A DNA stretch of 10,671 nucleotides from an uncultured Prevotella sp. (GTDB taxonomy: Bacteria; Bacteroidota; Bacteroidia; Bacteroidales; Bacteroidaceae). The first letter of the stretch is position 1. Every line of letters begins with the position of its first letter. The notes beneath the pieces were generated by a model, which searched no databases, had not been told where the DNA came from, and saw only the letters and a program-made list of their open reading frames with translations. The stretch covers positions 1-10,671 of the forward strand of contig CALFIY010000030.1 in assembly GCA_937877595.1 (NCBI GenBank), read 5' to 3'. Of this stretch, positions 1 through 6,522 are shown in pieces. A program made the position numbers and the translations under genes.

Positions 1-170
1 AACATGTCGTCGAATTTCTGCTGTCCCGACATGAGCAGCACTACGCTGTTGTCATGGCTAAAGCGTACGCCATGCCCGCGCAGCGTGCTGGCTATAAGCG
101 AGTCGCTGCGCTGGGCGGTGGAGGAGAGCGAGAAGAGGACTAAAGCGAAGAGTGCGATGCGTCGACACAT
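1..170 (-). CDS. Exported protein, N-terminal fragment; probably phospholipase D / cardiolipin synthase-like
   Basis: The 5' end of a gene cut by the left edge; only 56 codons are visible. The ATG at 170-168 lies 4 bases after the stop of the upstream regulator, so the two are probably co-transcribed. The N-terminus is a clear signal peptide: MCRR, then a hydrophobic stretch IALFALVLFSLSS, then TAQ followed by RSDS, which fits cleavage after the Ala-Gln region. The mature start contains GHGVRFSHDNSVVLLMSGQ followed by QKFDDM. This resembles, from memory, the segment that precedes the first HKD domain in Bacteroidota phospholipase D-like proteins annotated as cardiolipin synthases (a 'hydrophobic-x-x-G-x-x-KFD-x-hydrophobic' stretch). 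No HKD motif lies inside the window, so the family call is tentative. The reading frame and the signal peptide are seen directly. A membrane-lipid enzyme would fit the envelope theme of the operon. Confidence 0.6.
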   Translation of the reverse strand, partial: MCRRIALFALVLFSLSSTAQRSDSLIASTLRGHGVRFSHDNSVVLLMSGQQKFDDM

Positions 171-174
171 GGCT

Positions 175-3100
175 CTACTGCTTCTTGTACTTCAACCGAT
201 ACTCCAGAGGAGTCATGCCAAATTTCTCCTTGAAGATATTGATGAAGTTCTCGGCTGTCATAAATCCTATGTTGATAGCCAGTTCACTCATGTTGATATT
301 TGTCTTGCTCAGCAGCGTGCAGGCATGCTTCAGACGTATCTCGCGAACAATTTCCGCAGGTGTTTTAGTGGTGATGTTGCGTATCTTGTGGAAGAACGGC
401 ACGCGGCCCATTCCCATGGCTGTTGCCATTTCCTCAAGACTTATCTGTCCGCGACTCATGTTCTGCAATACATACTGCTCCACGTTGCGCATCAGTTGCT
501 GGTCCATGGCATTGCTCATGGAGTAGTCGCCGATGGTCTGGCCTTCGCCGTAGTATTCGGCGAGCATGTTCTGCTTTTGTTCTGCAGGAGCATTCTTCAC
601 GGTTTCCGTAGATGCTTCGAGTGCCTTTACTGGCGTATCTTCCTGAGCAGGAGCGTCTTCGTAGTTTATCGTTGCCGTTGTCATGCTGGCGTTATGTCCC
701 TCCAGCATGCGTGTCTCCCTGCCTTCTATAACGTTCTGGTCGATATCTATCGGCCCGAGGCCCATGAGTTTGTTGAAGCGCATCACAGCCTCCTGCACAT
801 TGAACGGCTTTGCAAGATAGTCGTCGGCGGCGAGCGTGATGTTCATTTCCGTCATGTCCTGATGAGACAGCACGGTATCTGTCATCAGCACAAACTTTAT
901 CTTGTCGGTGCGTGGGTTCATCTTCAACTGGTTGCAGAGTTCGCTACCGGTCATTGTACCCATCTCCTGCTTGCATACCACGAGGTCGGCCTGTATGGCT
1001 TCGATGTCGGGAATGGCCACTTTTATGTCGTCGTAGACATGGAAATCGTATACTGCTCTCAGATGTGCGCTCATAAAGTTCAGGAATTCGCGGTTGCTGT
1101 CTATGAACACAACACCGAATTTCTTGGTCTTCTGGTCGAGTTTGAGAGGTTTGATATCTGCAGTGAGTTCGCTGCTGGCAGATGCCGGCAGTGCCACTTC
1201 GCCCTTGTCGTTGAGTTCCATGCGGTCGTTGATGGTCGAAACAGCCTTGGCCTCGGGATTGTCGAGTGTCATCTGCATCTCTGAGATGCGTGTTATGACC
1301 TGTAGCATCTGGAAGTGGAGCGAGTTGAGTTGCTCGCGTCCCTCCATGCTTTGCTCCTTCTCGGCCAACGCACCTATTATCGACGTCATGCGTGCCATTG
1401 GCTGTCGCAGTTCGTCGCTGGTCAGTTTGATTTCTTCTCGTTGGCGTTTCAGTTCTTCAATGACATTGCGCTTGCGGCGTACGATGTTGGCAAACTTCTT
1501 CAATCCGTATCTCCATACGATGAGAGTCATGATGGCAATAATGACGTAGATGGTGAGCATCCACCATGAGAGCCACCAAGGCCGCTCAATGGTTATCTCC
1601 AACTGGCGTTCCTGATTGCTGACGGCGCCGTCGGCGCTCATTGCCTTTACGTGGAGCGTATATGTGCCGCTGCCAAGATGGTTGAACCTTACTCCATGAA
1701 GCAGGGCATCGCCGTTCTGCCAGTCTTCCTCAAGCCCCTCCATCCAGTACATAAACTGCAGGCGCTCGCCTTGGTTGTAGTTGCCTGCTGCAAACTTTAT
1801 GGTGAAACTGTTCTGCTTGTTCTTCAGTTCTATATGGCTGCTTTCGTTGAGAGCCTGTGTCAGAATGACATTGCCCTCGTATTCGTGGCCGACCTGTACT
1901 TCCTGTTCTCCGAGGAAAAGTTGCGTGAGCATCACTCTTGGCAGCGATTCCTGGTCGTCGTGGCTTCCTGTGCGTACCCAGTTGATGCCGTAGAGACCGC
2001 CAAAGAGCACTGTTCCGTCCTGCTTGGTAAGGATAGAGCCGTTGTTGAATTCATTGCTCTGCAGTCCGTCGCTGGTGTCATAGTTGTAGAGACCATAGGT
2101 GAACGTGCCGTCTTCATGGTTGCGTTGAACCACTACGCGGCTCACTCCGTTGCTTGTCGTAATCCACATGTTGTGGTGCTTGTCTTCTGCAATGCCGCAG
2201 ATGGAGTTATTGCACAGACCCTGCTTCTCTGTAATATAGTTGAGCGAGTCGTTCACCAGATTGAGAATGTTAAGGCCTTCACGTGTGCCAACCCATATCA
2301 GTCCACGCGAGTCTTCGTACACCTGCGTTATGTAGTTGTTGGTGAAGCCTTTCATGTTGGTGGTGTTACCAGTAAGGGTTGTCTTCTCGCGTGTAGAGAG
2401 GTTTAGAATGAGCAGTCCCTCGCTCGTACCGACGAGCAGGTTGTTGTTCTTTGCGTAGAAAAGGGCCGTGACATTGTTGGTGTTGAGCATGCCGTTCTCG
2501 CGAGTGTATGCGGAGAAGGTGTTCATGCGTGGGTTGTACACTTGAAGTCCGCCGTTGGTGGCCACCCAAAGATTGCCAGTCTTGTCGCTTGCAAGGGCAT
2601 TAACGCGGTCGTCCATCAGCGTCTTCATGCTGTCTCTCGTTGTAGAGTAGATAGTGCTTGTCCCGTTCTTTATCCTGGTCAGTCCATTTTGCCGTGAACC
2701 TACCCATAGGCTTCCGTCGCCCGTCGCGGTCATGCACGACACGGTAATGGAAGCCAGCGGACCGTCGTATCCGAGCACTCCGTGTTTGCTCGTGCCGTAC
2801 CATACTGTTCCATTGTTGTCCTGTGCCATGGCAGTGATGTCGCCATTGTGGGAGGCTTGGAATTTATATATGTTGTCACCATAGAAAGCCACTCCCGATT
2901 TTTCTGTTCCTACCCACAGCAGGTCGGTGTCGTCAATGTATACGCTCTGTATGCTGACAACCTCGTCGCTGTTGGTCTGCAGGTCGTTGGAGTTTCGCGG
3001 CTGTACGGTTTCCATTTCATGTGTGTTAACATTCACGCGGAGCAGTCCGTGGCGTATCGTGCCTATCCAGATGTTGCCGCTGCGGTCGCCTGCAATGCCG

Positions 3101-3918
3101 GTCACTCCGAAGTCGGCGCTGACCCCCGTCATGCCAAGTGGATTGCCGATGGTAGTGTCCCATTCGTTGGTAGCCTTGTTGTAGAACATCAGTGTGCCTT
3201 GTCCGTAAAGCCAGATGTTGTCCATCTGGTCGGCAAAGGCTCGCAGCGAGTTGGTCTTGCGCAGCCTGTTCTTGGCTACGAGATCGGTGGCCCAGACGGT
3301 GTGTTGCTGGTGCATCACGTCGCAGCACACCAGTCTGCCGTCGTCATATACTATCACCGCGCCATCGCGGCACTCGCTGATATAGCAGATGTTGCCTTGG
3401 GGCACGCCATGCGCATCGTTGGTATATCCGAACTCAAAGAGCAGTTGCTGTTGCATGTTGTATGCCACGACTCCTTTGTTGGGAATTGAGGCCCACAGGT
3501 TTTTGTGCCTGTCGATATACACCACGTTGGGCTGTCCTTCGATGCCCATTCTGGCATAGACCTGCTTCATGTCGCGCTCAAAGGTCTCTGTCTGAGGGTG
3601 ATAGATGCAGTAGCCGGCAGAAGTGCAAATCCAAAGGTTGCCGTCGAGCGACTCCTGAATGCTCTGTATGTAACTGTCGGGAAGCGACAGTCCGTCTTGC
3701 GAGTTACACTGGAAGTTGCGGAAAGTATATCCGTCGTATCTGTAGAGTCCTGCAGGGGTTCCAAACCATACGTATCCTCTTGTGTCCTTCAGTATACAGT
3801 TTATCTGACTACTCGTCAGCCCGTTGCGGGTGTCGAGAGTCTTGAACATGTATACAGCGGCTGCTGCAACCGGCAGCAGTAGCATGATAGCAATGAGAGC
3901 CTTCTTGAGTCTGTTCAT
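175..3918 (-). CDS. Degenerate hybrid two-component regulator: propeller sensor, membrane helix, pseudo-receiver, AraC DNA-binding domain
   Basis: A predicted inner-membrane transcription regulator of about 1247 residues. I chose the ATG at 3918-3916 because MNRLKKALIAIMLLLPVAA reads as a signal peptide or anchor; an ATG at 3945 would add nine residues. Longer upstream readings overlap kdsD and are unlikely. Residues about 30-680 hold a dozen or so Reg_prop propeller repeats with the D-x-x-G-x-(I/L)-W-(I/V)-G-T pattern (GLIWVGTREGLNIL, GNIWIGTIRHGL). A Y_Y_Y domain spans about 690-780. A Trp-rich membrane helix spans about 781-802 (TIYVIIAIMTLIVW). The cytoplasmic side has a HisKA-like helical pair (about 805-880) with Asp835 where the phospho-accepting His belongs (SDELRQP instead of S-H-E-L-R-T-P). 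No ATP-binding N, G1, F or G2 boxes follow. A receiver-like domain (about 932-1051) has Lys983 at the phospho-Asp site, keeps the Thr and the Lys (DDYLAKPF), and has lost one of the two acidic-pocket residues. After an unusually long linker comes a complete AraC domain with two helix-turn-helix units (about 1137-1247). Signalling by phosphorylation appears impossible. Confidence 0.88.
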   Translation of the reverse strand: MNRLKKALIAIMLLLPVAAAAVYMFKTLDTRNGLTSSQINCILKDTRGYVWFGTPAGLYRYDGYTFRNFQCNSQDGLSLPDSYIQSIQESLDGNLWICTSAGYCIYHPQTETFERDMKQVYARMGIEGQPNVVYIDRHKNLWASIPNKGVVAYNMQQQLLFEFGYTNDAHGVPQGNICYISECRDGAVIVYDDGRLVCCDVMHQQHTVWATDLVAKNRLRKTNSLRAFADQMDNIWLYGQGTLMFYNKATNEWDTTIGNPLGMTGVSADFGVTGIAGDRSGNIWIGTIRHGLLRVNVNTHEMETVQPRNSNDLQTNSDEVVSIQSVYIDDTDLLWVGTEKSGVAFYGDNIYKFQASHNGDITAMAQDNNGTVWYGTSKHGVLGYDGPLASITVSCMTATGDGSLWVGSRQNGLTRIKNGTSTIYSTTRDSMKTLMDDRVNALASDKTGNLWVATNGGLQVYNPRMNTFSAYTRENGMLNTNNVTALFYAKNNNLLVGTSEGLLILNLSTREKTTLTGNTTNMKGFTNNYITQVYEDSRGLIWVGTREGLNILNLVNDSLNYITEKQGLCNNSICGIAEDKHHNMWITTSNGVSRVVVQRNHEDGTFTYGLYNYDTSDGLQSNEFNNGSILTKQDGTVLFGGLYGINWVRTGSHDDQESLPRVMLTQLFLGEQEVQVGHEYEGNVILTQALNESSHIELKNKQNSFTIKFAAGNYNQGERLQFMYWMEGLEEDWQNGDALLHGVRFNHLGSGTYTLHVKAMSADGAVSNQERQLEITIERPWWLSWWMLTIYVIIAIMTLIVWRYGLKKFANIVRRKRNVIEELKRQREEIKLTSDELRQPMARMTSIIGALAEKEQSMEGREQLNSLHFQMLQVITRISEMQMTLDNPEAKAVSTINDRMELNDKGEVALPASASSELTADIKPLKLDQKTKKFGVVFIDSNREFLNFMSAHLRAVYDFHVYDDIKVAIPDIEAIQADLVVCKQEMGTMTGSELCNQLKMNPRTDKIKFVLMTDTVLSHQDMTEMNITLAADDYLAKPFNVQEAVMRFNKLMGLGPIDIDQNVIEGRETRMLEGHNASMTTATINYEDAPAQEDTPVKALEASTETVKNAPAEQKQNMLAEYYGEGQTIGDYSMSNAMDQQLMRNVEQYVLQNMSRGQISLEEMATAMGMGRVPFFHKIRNITTKTPAEIVREIRLKHACTLLSKTNINMSELAINIGFMTAENFINIFKEKFGMTPLEYRLKYKKQ

Positions 3919-3947
3919 ATAGTTGAGCGCGTGATATTTAGTCATTG

Positions 3948-4895
3948 TTAGATGGCACAAGCGTAACTGTCGACGATACCCAGCAGACGGTTGTCGCTGT
4001 CGGTAACCAGTACGCTGTGTATCTTGTGCTTGTTCATTATTTTCTGAATGTCGGAAATCTTTGTTGTAAGAGCCACTCGCTTGGGTTGCTTTGTCATTAT
4101 GTCGGCAACGGTATGGTTGAAGAATTCTGCCTGCCATTTTTCCATGGCTCGGCGAATGTCGCCGTCGGTGATAAGACCTGCTATCTGGCCGTCGCTGATT
4201 GCTACGCCGAGTCCGAGTTTTCCCTTGCTGACCAAGATGATGGCTTCGCCAAGGTGCATCTCCGGTGGCATGATTGGCAGGTTTTCTGTCTGCATTACAT
4301 CCTGTGCTGTGGTGAGCAGTCGCTTGCCAAGTTCTCCTCCGGGATGGAACTGTGCAAAGTCCTGTGGCTGGAAGTTTCGCTCTTCCATTAGCGCAATAGC
4401 CAGTGCGTCGCCCATTACGAGTGTTGCCGTGGTGGAACTTGTTGGTGCGAGATTAAGCGGACATGCCTCTTTCTCCACGCCTACGTTAAGGTGGCATGTG
4501 GAGTATTTTGCCAACAATGATTGTGGATTGCCTGTCATGGCAATTATGGGTATCTGCATGTGAAGCACCATCGGTATGAAGCGCAGCAATTCGTCGGTCT
4601 GTCCCGAGTTGGATATTGCTATCACTATGTCGTCGTGGGCCATCACTCCCAAGTCGCCATGAAACACGTCAAGCGGATTGATGAAGAATGAAGGTGTGCC
4701 GGTAGATGACAGGGTGGCGGCTATCTTGGCTCCTATGTGTCCGCTTTTTCCTACTCCTGTCACTATTACTTTTCCCCGGCATAGCATTATGAGTTCCACT
4801 GCTTTGTCGAACTCTTGGTCCATCTTGGGTATCAAGTCGAGCACGGCTTGTGCTTCGTCTTTGATACATTGTATGGCGTATTCTCTGATTGTCAT
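3948..4895 (-). CDS. kdsD: Arabinose-5-phosphate isomerase (KpsF/GutQ/KdsD family)
   Basis: A cytoplasmic enzyme of 315 residues that interconverts D-ribulose 5-phosphate and D-arabinose 5-phosphate, the precursor of KDO. An N-terminal SIS sugar-isomerase domain (about 35-170) has VTGVGKSGHIGAKIAAT, SNSGQTDE and KEACPLNLAPTSSTTATL. Two CBS domains follow (about 200-255 and 265-315; LITDGDIRRAM and KIHSVLVTDSDNRLLGIVD). The residues known to matter in E. coli KdsD (Lys59, Glu111, Glu152, His193) align, by a constant offset of nine, with Lys50, Glu102, Glu143 and His184, so the enzyme looks intact and of normal length. The ATG at 4895 lies 21 bases after the kdsA stop. kdsA makes the next intermediate but one from this product, so the adjacency strongly supports the KDO role over a sorbitol (GutQ) or capsule-specific role. 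The stop is followed closely by the regulator's start. Confidence 0.95.
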   Translation of the reverse strand: MTIREYAIQCIKDEAQAVLDLIPKMDQEFDKAVELIMLCRGKVIVTGVGKSGHIGAKIAATLSSTGTPSFFINPLDVFHGDLGVMAHDDIVIAISNSGQTDELLRFIPMVLHMQIPIIAMTGNPQSLLAKYSTCHLNVGVEKEACPLNLAPTSSTTATLVMGDALAIALMEERNFQPQDFAQFHPGGELGKRLLTTAQDVMQTENLPIMPPEMHLGEAIILVSKGKLGLGVAISDGQIAGLITDGDIRRAMEKWQAEFFNHTVADIMTKQPKRVALTTKISDIQKIMNKHKIHSVLVTDSDNRLLGIVDSYACAI

Positions 4896-4916
4896 TTTGT
4901 GGTTCCTGCTTTTCTC

Positions 4917-5672
4917 TTATTTGCACAACTGTGTCATGAGGTTCTCGAGTTTGTCCAGTTCGAGCATGTTTGCTGCGTCGCTGAGTCCTTCATCGGGTGA
5001 TGGGTGAACTTCAAAGAACCATCCGTTGGCACCGAAAGCCTTTGCCGCCAACGCCATCTGCGGCACGAAGCGGCGGTCGCCGCCGGTCTTGCCGTCGGCG
5101 CCTCCAGGGCGCTGCACGCTGTGTGTGCAGTCCATAATTACTGTGTCGGTGATTTGCAACATGTCGGGAATGTTCCGGAAGTCAACAACCAAATTGTTGT
5201 ATCCCATCATGTTGCCTCTCTCTGTGAGCCACACCTGTTTTGCTCCTGCGTCGCGCGCTTTCTCTACAGGGTATTTCATGTCCTGTCCTGAGAGAAACTG
5301 TGCTTTCTTGATGTTTACCGTGCGGCCTGTGTGCGCTGCTGCTACGAGCAAGTCGGTTTGCCGGCATAGGAAAGCAGGTATCTGTATGATGTCAACTACT
5401 TCTCCTGCCAAGGGAGCCTGCCATGCTTCATGTATGTCTGTGAGCAGGCGCAAGCCGTATTTCGACTTTATGTCGGCAAGCATTTGCAGACCTTTCTCTA
5501 TGCCAGGTCCGCGAAAAGAGCGTATTGAGGTGCGGTTTGCTTTATCGAATGATGCTTTGAAAATAATGTCAATGCCCAATTTCTGGTTGATATCAACCAA
5601 CTTGGCTGCTACAATATCAAGCAGTTCTGCCGATTCTATCACGCACGGGCCTGCGATGAAAGTCTTGTCCAT
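4917..5672 (-). CDS. kdsA: 3-deoxy-8-phosphooctulonate synthase, metal-dependent class
   Basis: Condenses arabinose 5-phosphate with phosphoenolpyruvate to give KDO 8-phosphate, in the cytoplasm, for the LPS inner core. The 251-residue TIM-barrel protein shows the family signatures FKASFDKANRTSIRSFRGPG, LLTDIHEAWQA, IIQIPAFLCRQTDLL, GYNNLVVDFR and THSVQRPGG. It begins directly at the first barrel strand (MDKTFIAGPCVIES), lacking the extra N-terminal hairpin of the E. coli enzyme, which explains its short length. Cys10, His184, Glu221 and Asp232 match the metal ligands Cys11, His185, Glu222 and Asp233 of the Aquifex aeolicus enzyme, where E. coli has Asn at the Cys position. This is therefore a metal-dependent enzyme by sequence. 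It is the first gene of the minus-strand run, with a good -7 promoter box about 34 bases upstream of its ATG. Confidence 0.96.
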   Translation of the reverse strand: MDKTFIAGPCVIESAELLDIVAAKLVDINQKLGIDIIFKASFDKANRTSIRSFRGPGIEKGLQMLADIKSKYGLRLLTDIHEAWQAPLAGEVVDIIQIPAFLCRQTDLLVAAAHTGRTVNIKKAQFLSGQDMKYPVEKARDAGAKQVWLTERGNMMGYNNLVVDFRNIPDMLQITDTVIMDCTHSVQRPGGADGKTGGDRRFVPQMALAAKAFGANGWFFEVHPSPDEGLSDAANMLELDKLENLMTQLCK

Positions 5673-5705
5673 TTTCTCTTCGGCGTCTTAGTGTCTATTA
5701 CCGCG

Positions 5706-5713
5706 CAAAAGTA
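5706..5713 (-). promoter_or_regulatory. Putative Bacteroidota -7 box for the kdsA operon
   Basis: Read on the minus strand the sequence is TACTTTTG followed by C, a full match to the TAnnTTTG(Y) -7 consensus of the Bacteroidota housekeeping sigma factor. Transcription would begin near 5699, giving a leader of about 27 bases before the kdsA ATG. I see no convincing TTG-type -33 element about 20 bases upstream. A second consensus match, TAATTTTG, lies at 5752-5745 and could be an alternative start site. Confidence 0.55.
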
Positions 5714-5794
5714 ATAAGAAAAAGTGAAGTAAGGTATCTTTTTTCAAAATTATTTCAGTGAAAAGTAGTGTTTTTCGCTTTTTCTGTCTTTTTC

Positions 5795-5825
5795 TTGTTG
5801 GTTTTTGTGAAAAGCATTATTTTTG
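5795..5825 (+). promoter_or_regulatory. Putative Bacteroidota promoter for the HAD-panB-transporter unit
   Basis: The -7 box TATTTTTG at 5818-5825, followed by C, fits TAnnTTTG(Y). A TTG at 5795-5797 sits 20 bases upstream, the spacing expected for the -33 element. Transcription would begin near 5832, about 30 bases before the ATG at 5862. There is no other obvious promoter between this point and the transporter gene, so it may drive all three plus-strand genes. Confidence 0.55.
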
Positions 5826-5861
5826 CAGCCGTTTTCTGAATTGTTGTCAGAGAGGTAGTTA

Positions 5862-6512
5862 ATGGAAATAGGCAAATTCAAAGCGGCGCTTTTTGACCTC
5901 GACGGCGTGATTTTCGACACGGAGCCGCAGTACACAATCTTTTGGGGACGTCAGTGCCGCGAATTTCATCCAGAGCATGCAGGCTTGGAATATGAAATAA
6001 AAGGACAGACGCTCGACCAGATTTTCGATGCATGGTTTTCTGGCAGTCTGGAGCGTGTGCGTCCGCTTGTTGTGGCGCGTCTCAATGCTTTTGAGAGCCA
6101 GATGGATTTTGTGTACGTGGCAGGTTTCCAGCATTTCGTGGAGCAGTTGCGTTCCGCAGGCATCAAGACAGCGGTAGTGACAAGTTCTAATCAGGCAAAG
6201 ATGCAGAGTGTCTATGCTGCAAGGCCAGAGTTCCGCGCCAGTTTTGATGCCATTCTTACTTCCGAGGATTTTGCTGAAAGCAAGCCGTCGCCCGACTGCT
6301 ATCTACGGGCAGCAGAGCGACTGGAAGCGAAGCCGCACGAGTGTGTGGTGTTTGAAGACAGTTTTAATGGGCTGTGCTCGGGGCGTGCTGCAGACATGAC
6401 GGTGGTGGGCCTCTCCACAACAAACGCCAGTGAGAGTATACGTCCCTTGTGCGACTGCGTGATAAGCGACTATACTAATGCGGAAAATATAAAAAGCATG
6501 TTTAACATTTAA
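5862..6512 (+). CDS. HAD-superfamily hydrolase, beta-phosphoglucomutase-like subfamily
   Basis: A cytoplasmic haloacid-dehalogenase-fold enzyme of 216 residues with all four core motifs: FDLDGVIFDTE (Asp12 nucleophile, Asp14 acid/base), VVTSSN (Ser108), SKPSPD (Lys141) and VFEDSFNG (Glu165, Asp166). A small helical C1 cap lies between motifs I and II (about 20-88). The overall pattern matches the group containing beta-phosphoglucomutases, phosphoglycolate phosphatases and sugar-phosphate phosphatases. The cap reads EIKGQTLDQIF where beta-phosphoglucomutases carry a substrate-binding Arg after the conserved Gly, so a phosphatase is more likely than a mutase. The true substrate cannot be told from sequence. 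It begins at an ATG about 37 bases past a -7 box and ends 10 bases before panB, so it is probably co-transcribed with it. Confidence 0.88.
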   Translation: MEIGKFKAALFDLDGVIFDTEPQYTIFWGRQCREFHPEHAGLEYEIKGQTLDQIFDAWFSGSLERVRPLVVARLNAFESQMDFVYVAGFQHFVEQLRSAGIKTAVVTSSNQAKMQSVYAARPEFRASFDAILTSEDFAESKPSPDCYLRAAERLEAKPHECVVFEDSFNGLCSGRAADMTVVGLSTTNASESIRPLCDCVISDYTNAENIKSMFNI

Positions 6513-6522
6513 TTATTGCAAT

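Larger units (their letters stand above)
5673..5861. other. Divergent AT-rich intergenic promoter region
   Basis: 189 bases separate the divergently transcribed kdsA and HAD genes. This is the only gene-free stretch of any size in the window. It is much richer in A and T than the flanking genes and has T-runs on the plus strand at about 5738-5744 and 5771-5825. It holds at least one -7 box on each strand. The octamer GTGAAAAG occurs twice (5758-5765 and 5807-5814), and a related GTGAA is at 5724-5728. No small ORF, RNA gene or riboswitch was recognised. Confidence 0.75.

Noticed and set aside
4..1284. Long plus-strand ORF (426 codons) opposite the regulator's C-terminal half
   Set aside because: It lies antisense to a gene with clear AraC and receiver-like domains; its own translation is rich in His, Cys and Leu with no recognisable domain. 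It is a mirror of the codon pattern on the other strand.
1651..3489. Plus-strand ORFs of 251 and 235 codons (1651-2406, 2782-3489)
   Set aside because: They are antisense to the propeller region, whose repeats are unmistakable on the minus strand; no motifs, no promoter.
175..3918. Reading the regulator as a decaying pseudogene
   Set aside because: No internal stop or frameshift, well-kept propeller signatures, membrane helix and two helix-turn-helix units. The losses are confined to the phosphorelay parts, which fits altered function better than decay.
3946..4137. N-terminal extension of the regulator up to 4137
   Set aside because: The extra 64 residues are polar and low-complexity (RQRQPSAGYRRQ), overlap the second CBS domain of kdsD in another frame, and would bury the signal sequence inside the protein.
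5026..5691. Plus-strand ORF of 221 codons opposite kdsA
   Set aside because: kdsA on the minus strand has complete catalytic motifs; the antisense translation has none.
5738..5825. T-rich tracts as an intrinsic terminator or a small RNA gene
   Set aside because: No GC-rich stem precedes the T-runs, and the region lies between divergent gene starts, where a terminator is not expected.
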